64,000 nucleotides of DNA. It comes from Maylandia zebra. Taxonomy: Eukaryota; Chordata; Actinopteri; Cichliformes; Cichlidae. Location of the stretch: contig NC_135187.1 in the NCBI RefSeq assembly GCF_041146795.1, positions 1,521,501 to 1,585,500 on the forward strand. The letters run 5' to 3'. Position numbers and translations under genes: made by a program. The notes under the pieces were generated by a model. The model was not told the origin of the DNA and did no database searches. It saw nothing but the letters and a program-made list of their open reading frames with translations. The first letter of the stretch is position 1. The number at the start of each line of letters is the position of its first letter. Of the stretch, positions 59,901 through 64,000 are shown one piece after another.

Positions 59901-62900
59901 TGTCTCTCGCCCTATGACAGCTGGGATAGGCTCCAGTGCCCCCTGTGATCCTGAAAAGGATAAGTGGAAGCGAATGGATGGATGTTTACTACATCACAGG
60001 TTACTGCATTCATATCACACCACATACATTACAGTTTCTTACTGATGATGATTAAAAATCCTGACATCTATCAGCACGTCTGCAGGAAGGCAAATCTCCG
60101 CCTGACAGTGGGGCTTCACTTTGTCTCACTCCTAATATACAGTCATCCAGTCAGTGAGGTGATGTGTGGAAAAAACAAAAGGTCTCCAAAAAGTGTGCTT
60201 TGTCTTCCCCCAGAGCTGCCGCTTTTTTCTTTTTTTTTCCCTACCCTCCCTGCAGATGTGCTGAGAAACAGTTATGTTTGTGCTGGTATGTTGTAACCTG
60301 TAACCTGTTTTGATCAGCTGATTGTGGTACACTCGGCACCAGAGGAGGAAAAAATATGGTTTTATTATATTATATAACATAAAATATTTCTACTAAAATA
60401 CCTCTCAATTTTACAGCTATGTGAAAACATATAGACATTTATTATAGTTCTAGATTTTTTAACAATATTGTGTCATTTTTGTTTTTTTTGTTTTTTTTTT
60501 AATTTTCATTTAAGTTTACTTTGTTATTCTTTTGTTTTTATGTGGAGGTTGTTCATCAGTTTCAGTGTTACTTCTGGTTTAATGTGGCCGGTATGTGTCA
60601 GAAAGAAGATTTAGGAAGTTGATAGTGGATGGCACCCTGATCACAGCTCTGCAGAGAACAGCACCGTGCTCTGTCCTCACTAAATGACAAACACAGATCA
60701 CGTCTGTGCTGCTGAAGAGCTCTCACTGCTTTTTAAAGGAGCTCTCTGTGTTTCTCTGTTCCTGCCTCATGGTTCAGGAATATTCTACATTTCTCTGTTT
60801 TAATGAACAAAGTCAACTTACAGTGAAGAAACAGAAACAGGAAGGTGATCAAAATTAATCGTCTGTCCTCCTCCCAGCCTGAACTCCATTTACAAATACA
60901 GGGACACAAACTCACCTCAGCATGTAAAACTGGAACTAAAAAAGAAGAAATTTCAAAGAACTCTGTATCAACAAGAAAGGAATGCTACTTTCTATCCACG
61001 CTCTGAGTTTAAAGTAACTTTTAAGTTGAGTTTAAGTTTTGGTTGTGTAAAAATACTTTTTTAAATTGTTTTTAAAAGCTAAAGAAAATAGTTAATGTTT
61101 TTTCCTTCCAGAGAAAGTTCAGAGAGCTTCACATTAAAACTAAATAAAATGTAATCACAAGCCAAACAAGAACAGGAAGTTCTCCGTCTGATTTTAAACT
61201 TCTGTACAGTTTGTAGGTCTCAAACAGCTCAGTGACGTTTTCACACAAACCTCAACTTTAGTTTGAACAATTAGTTAATATCAGTTATTAATGTGAACTA
61301 ATCCCTGATTATCAGTGGGTAGATTTTTTTCTTTATAGGACTCTTGTTGGTTTCTTAGTCCAGTTTACATTTCTAAGTTTCTAGCTGAGACAATGCGTAA
61401 AAAAGTTAGAAATCAGTAAGGGGGCTTACTGATTTTCATGGCACTGTAAATGCTAAGTTATACTAAACATGAGTCACATGGAGCTTCGCAGCTGGCTGGA
61501 ATAAAAACATTTCCTCCTGTGTGACTTTCAGAGACTCACTCCCTCCATTACATCTACACGGCGCTCTCCAAACCTGTCAGCCTCCCGGGCATCCACGAGT
61601 TCACAGCCATGGGTTTGCTGGACGGCAGGATGATCGACTACTTTGACAGCGATACTCAGGCAAAGGTTCCCAAACAGGAGTGGATGAGAGAGCGTTTACC
61701 TGCTGATTACTGGGATAAAGGCACACAGTCCCGCAAGAGCAAGCAGCAGTGGTTCAAGGTCAACATCGGCATCCTGATGGAGCGAATGGGACAGAGTGAC
61801 TCAGCCAGTAAGTCTTTGCTGTTTTAATGATTTAATCACTCAGGTAAAATCCACAAAATCTGAAGAACCTACATAATATTAACAAAATAAGATTTTTATA
61901 TAAAAATTATTCAGCTTGAATTAGCTTGAAATCAAGTTCTTCAGGTCAGAAACAATTTATTTCTGTTTCTTGGTTTAAATTAAAAAGTTTTTTAACAGTT
62001 TCATTTACAGTATTCATCATCTTTTTTATATTTTTAAGAAATTCTTTGTTCATTTCTGTCACTGTTTTTCCTTCAGACCCTCACGTTCTTCAGTGGATTG
62101 TGGGCTGTGAGGCTGAAGCGAATCCTGACGGCACGCTCAGGTTTGTCCGAGGCGTGCACATGTACGCCTATGATGGAAACAACTTCCTGTCCTTTGATGA
62201 TAAAAATGGAGTCTGGGTCGCTCCGATTCCGGAGGCAGAAGCCACCAAGAGGAAGTGGGACAACGTCCAGGTGCTAAAAGAGTACACCAAGGGATACCTG
62301 GAGAACGAGTGCATCGATTGGCTGAGCAAGTTTGTGAATTATGATCAACAGCAGCTCAAAAAGAAATGTATGTATGACATGAAAAAGGTTGTTGTAAAAT
62401 TTATTATTAGTGGAGTCTATAGAAATAACTATAGATAAAAATAAGCAATAGATAAATTACATAACAGGTTTTTTAAACATGAGACAAACTTAGATATTTA
62501 CATAAAAAGTGAGGTACATTTTTTTAGGTCAACATTTCACATTAAAAGCATCAAAAAGTGTAATTAATATTTAATTATATAATTTGGTTTACTTATAATA
62601 TGTACAATTAATTAAGCAAAGGATTAACTAAGCTTTGAATTTACCAACCTTGAGCTAGCTGGGATTGTCATTATTTAGAAGAAAGAAAATAACTTTTAAT
62701 TTTATCATTAATCCCTTGGGGAGGTCCCCTCAGGGAAATCATGGTTCCAGCAGCACGCCAGATTATCTTAAATATAAAAAAGAAAAAATACCAAGCAGGT
62801 ACAAATAATTAAGAATAAAATATCAACAGCAATTGGGAAAGTGTCAGTGTGTTTAGTTTATTGCCCACCTCTCCCGTCATGTTACTTACCCTACCCCCCC

Positions 62901-63765
62901 CCCCCCCCCCACCCCACCCCACCCCAAGTGCTGAGTTGTATGTTAGATGGCTCGGAGTACAAAGGAGGTTTTAGTCCTGCTGGTTGTACTCCTGGAGAGG
63001 AGCATCAGGCTTCTCTGTGCATTGATAACAGAGCAGTGGGTGGCTGACATCGTCCATGATGTTCAGCAGTTTGTCCTCTTCTCTGCCCTTGTCACCAGGG
63101 AGTCGTCCCCCCCCCCCCCCCCCCCCCAAAAGTACATCACCACATAAAAGATCAGCTGGTGGCCACAGACTGGTAGAACAGCAACAGCAGTTTCCTTTAT
63201 ATGTTAAGGAGCACAGCCTTCTCAGAAAGTACAGCCTGCTCTGGCCCCTCTTATACATTCATGCAAGAGAACTCCAGTTTGTTGTCTTGCCACAGCCTGA
63301 GGTACTTGTAGTTTCCTATGATCTCAAACCTCAATTAAATAGGAAAATTGTATTATCAATTATAAAAATATAAAACTCTGTGTGGTGACTAGTTTTTTGT
63401 TATGAATACATATTCAGGGATGGTTCAGTTATGTGTGTTAAGTCATCATGCACACGTCACTTTCCATTTCCTGCTTCCAGCTCCACCTGAGGTGTTTGTG
63501 TTTGCAAAGAAGGCCAAAGTGGAGACAAACCTCATCCTGACCTGCCTCGCCACAGGCTTCTACCCCAAAGACATCGTCATGAGGATCAGAAGGAACACAC
63601 GTGTTCTGACTGCAGACGACGGCCTGAAGAGCTCAGGAGTTCTTCCAAATAACGATGAGAGCTTCCAGAGGAGAGAGTCTGTGGAGATTTTAAAGTCTGA
63701 CCTGTCACAGTTCAGCTGTGAACTCATTTATGAGGCAACGAATTTGCATGTTTTAGTGATTTGGG
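53958..63765 (+). CDS. MHC class I heavy chain, Z-lineage-like (locus 5), 5' part; runs off the window
   Basis: Coding exons visible: leader 53958-54012 ([18 protein letters not shown]), alpha1 61532-61807, alpha2 62077-62367, alpha3 63481-63765, all phase 1 with GT/AG junctions; membrane and tail exons should lie beyond 64000. Groove anchors Y7, Y59, R84, T143, K146, W147 and Y159 are kept, and both disulfides are possible ([24 protein letters not shown]). Unlike loci 1, 3 and 4, the end of alpha1 reads ERMGQSDS rather than ERMRQNDS, losing the N-glycosylation sequon. The alpha2 floor differs (LQWIVGCE for [19 protein letters not shown] for GVDMY-type). The alpha3 end ([13 protein letters not shown]) is also unusual. 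Intron 1 is 7.5 kb, full of nested transposons. It may be a diverged non-classical copy; whether it is functional depends on exons not seen. Confidence 0.8.
54419..54760. repeat. 62-bp minisatellite, about 5.5 diverged copies
   Basis: The core GGTTTGCCAC or its variants starts at 54431, 54493, 54555, 54617, 54679 and 54741, a strict 62-bp spacing. Between cores lie TTTGTAGGTCACATTCACAA-type segments. It is in intron 1 of locus 5, 400 bp after the leader exon. Confidence 0.9.
54770..55390. repeat. Unclassified repeat with GTAGGA/TCCTAC motifs
   Basis: Continues the GTAGGATGGTTTG theme of the minisatellite and shares pieces with 42640-42830 (TAGTCATGTCTATCAGTCCG, GGTTTATGCCTCCATC, GCAGTAACAACAAGTAGGAC). 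Family not recognised. Confidence 0.5.
55440..55640. repeat. Dispersed retroelement-associated repeat
   Basis: CTTCTTCAGTCTCAGCTGAC, GGTTTCCCCAATCTTATAAA and ACCAAAACCCACTGATCAAA are parts of a common fish repeat that I associate, tentatively, with Penelope-like elements. Confidence 0.45.
56131..57737 (-). mobile_element. Tc1/mariner-like transposon (1607 bp)
   Basis: Inverted repeats of about 200 bp begin CAGTGGGGCAAAAAAGTATT at both ends and differ at only a few bases. TA dinucleotides flank it (56129-56130 and 57738-57739), the standard Tc1 target duplication. It contains one transposase gene on the minus strand and is inserted in the hAT element. Confidence 0.93.
56347..57370 (-). pseudogene. 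Tc1-like transposase, one-base frameshift near the start
   Basis: The ATG is at 57370 ([18 protein letters not shown]), reading the start of the paired-type helix-turn-helix DNA-binding domain. A run of seven A (plus strand T at 57252-57258) shifts the frame; the rest is open from 57255 to 56347 as 302 codons. Catalytic DD34E residues are in place: [27 protein letters not shown] and PIENLWREL, with 34 residues between the second Asp and Glu. The [10 protein letters not shown] stretch lies in the DNA-binding/linker region. The enzyme would cut and paste the element at TA sites; this copy is inactive unless the run length is a sequencing error or is bypassed. Confidence 0.9.
59790..59990 (+). 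repeat. Dispersed fish repeat
   Basis: GTGACAGACTGGCGATCTGT, GACAGCTGGGATAGGCTCCA and AGCGAATGGATGGATG form a very common fish interspersed repeat. A related, inverted piece is at 6533-6840. Confidence 0.55.
59991..61490. other. Intron 1 of locus 5, unassigned part
   Basis: No gene or bounded mobile element is recognised. The last 45 bp before the alpha1 exon (CTGGAATAAAAACATTTCCT) are shared with locus 4. Confidence 0.4.
62705..63260 (-). mobile_element. LINE 3' fragment with C-rich tracts
   Basis: The minus strand reads [20 protein letters not shown] near 63190-63250, typical of the end of LINE ORF2 after RT, then frameshifted sequence and a tail (GAGGTCCCCTCAGGGAAATC on plus). It includes C17 at 62894-62910 and C21 at 63107-63127. 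It lies between the alpha2 and alpha3 exons of locus 5. Confidence 0.6.
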
Positions 63766-64000
63766 GTAAGAAAGTTTTGCTGTTATGATTTGGTGCCTGT
63801 ATCATTAGTCTTCTGATCACAGTCCATTTTCTTCTTTAACCCTTTAATGCCATTTGTATCATATTTGATATAGGAGTTTCTGAGAGGAAAAACTGTAAAA
63901 CACGTTCTATAATTTCAAAATGTTATGGACAAAACAATTTTTTGTCTAAAATTAACATTGTTGTTAACAAAAAGTTGCCAGAAATGCCCAATGTATCAAA
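63766..64000. other. Start of intron after alpha3 of locus 5
   Basis: No membrane exon is reached before the window ends. Confidence 0.6.

Overview
The window looks like teleost (probably percomorph, possibly cichlid) genomic DNA. It has intron-rich MHC class I genes whose exons read as the fish Z lineage, and they sit in a dense field of fish-type transposons: a BEL/Pao LTR element, L2-like and CR1/Rex1-like LINEs, a Tc1-like element, many hAT-type elements, a tRNA-derived SINE and long dinucleotide and trinucleotide microsatellites. I see no other protein-coding family, so this is best read as an MHC class I Z block. The lineage call rests on remembered family features; individual locus names cannot be assigned.

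Layout: 1-6.5 kb is a degraded BEL/Pao element on the minus strand. At 6.9-7.5 kb a solo LTR sits inside a LINE tail. Locus 1 (8.8-17.5 kb, minus) is a complete class I gene of 363 codons with a transposon-filled first intron. Locus 2 (21.3-22.0 kb, minus) is a class I remnant, with only a damaged alpha3 exon and a transmembrane exon. An orphan class I-type leader exon lies at 25.35 kb (plus). Locus 3 (27.1-37.9 kb, plus) is a complete gene whose twelve coding exons join in frame to 442 aa; its long tail carries TIYAPV, which fits the immunoreceptor switch motif TxYxxV/I. Locus 4 (43.2-47.4 kb, plus) has leader, alpha1, alpha2, alpha3 and one tail exon but no transmembrane exon. Locus 5 (54.0-63.8 kb, plus) has leader through alpha3 and runs off the window; it has lost the alpha1 glycosylation sequon and changed groove-floor residues.

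Loci 1 and 2 point left and loci 3-5 point right. All loci use phase-1 introns. Complete alpha1, alpha2 and alpha3 exons are 273-276, 291 and 285 nt. The groove anchors for peptide termini (Y7, Y59, T143, K146, W147, Y159 equivalents, with R at 84 and F at 171) are kept in all four loci that have alpha1 and alpha2. The copies therefore share a conserved groove but differ sharply in transmembrane and cytoplasmic parts, which is where the most interesting biology is likely to lie.
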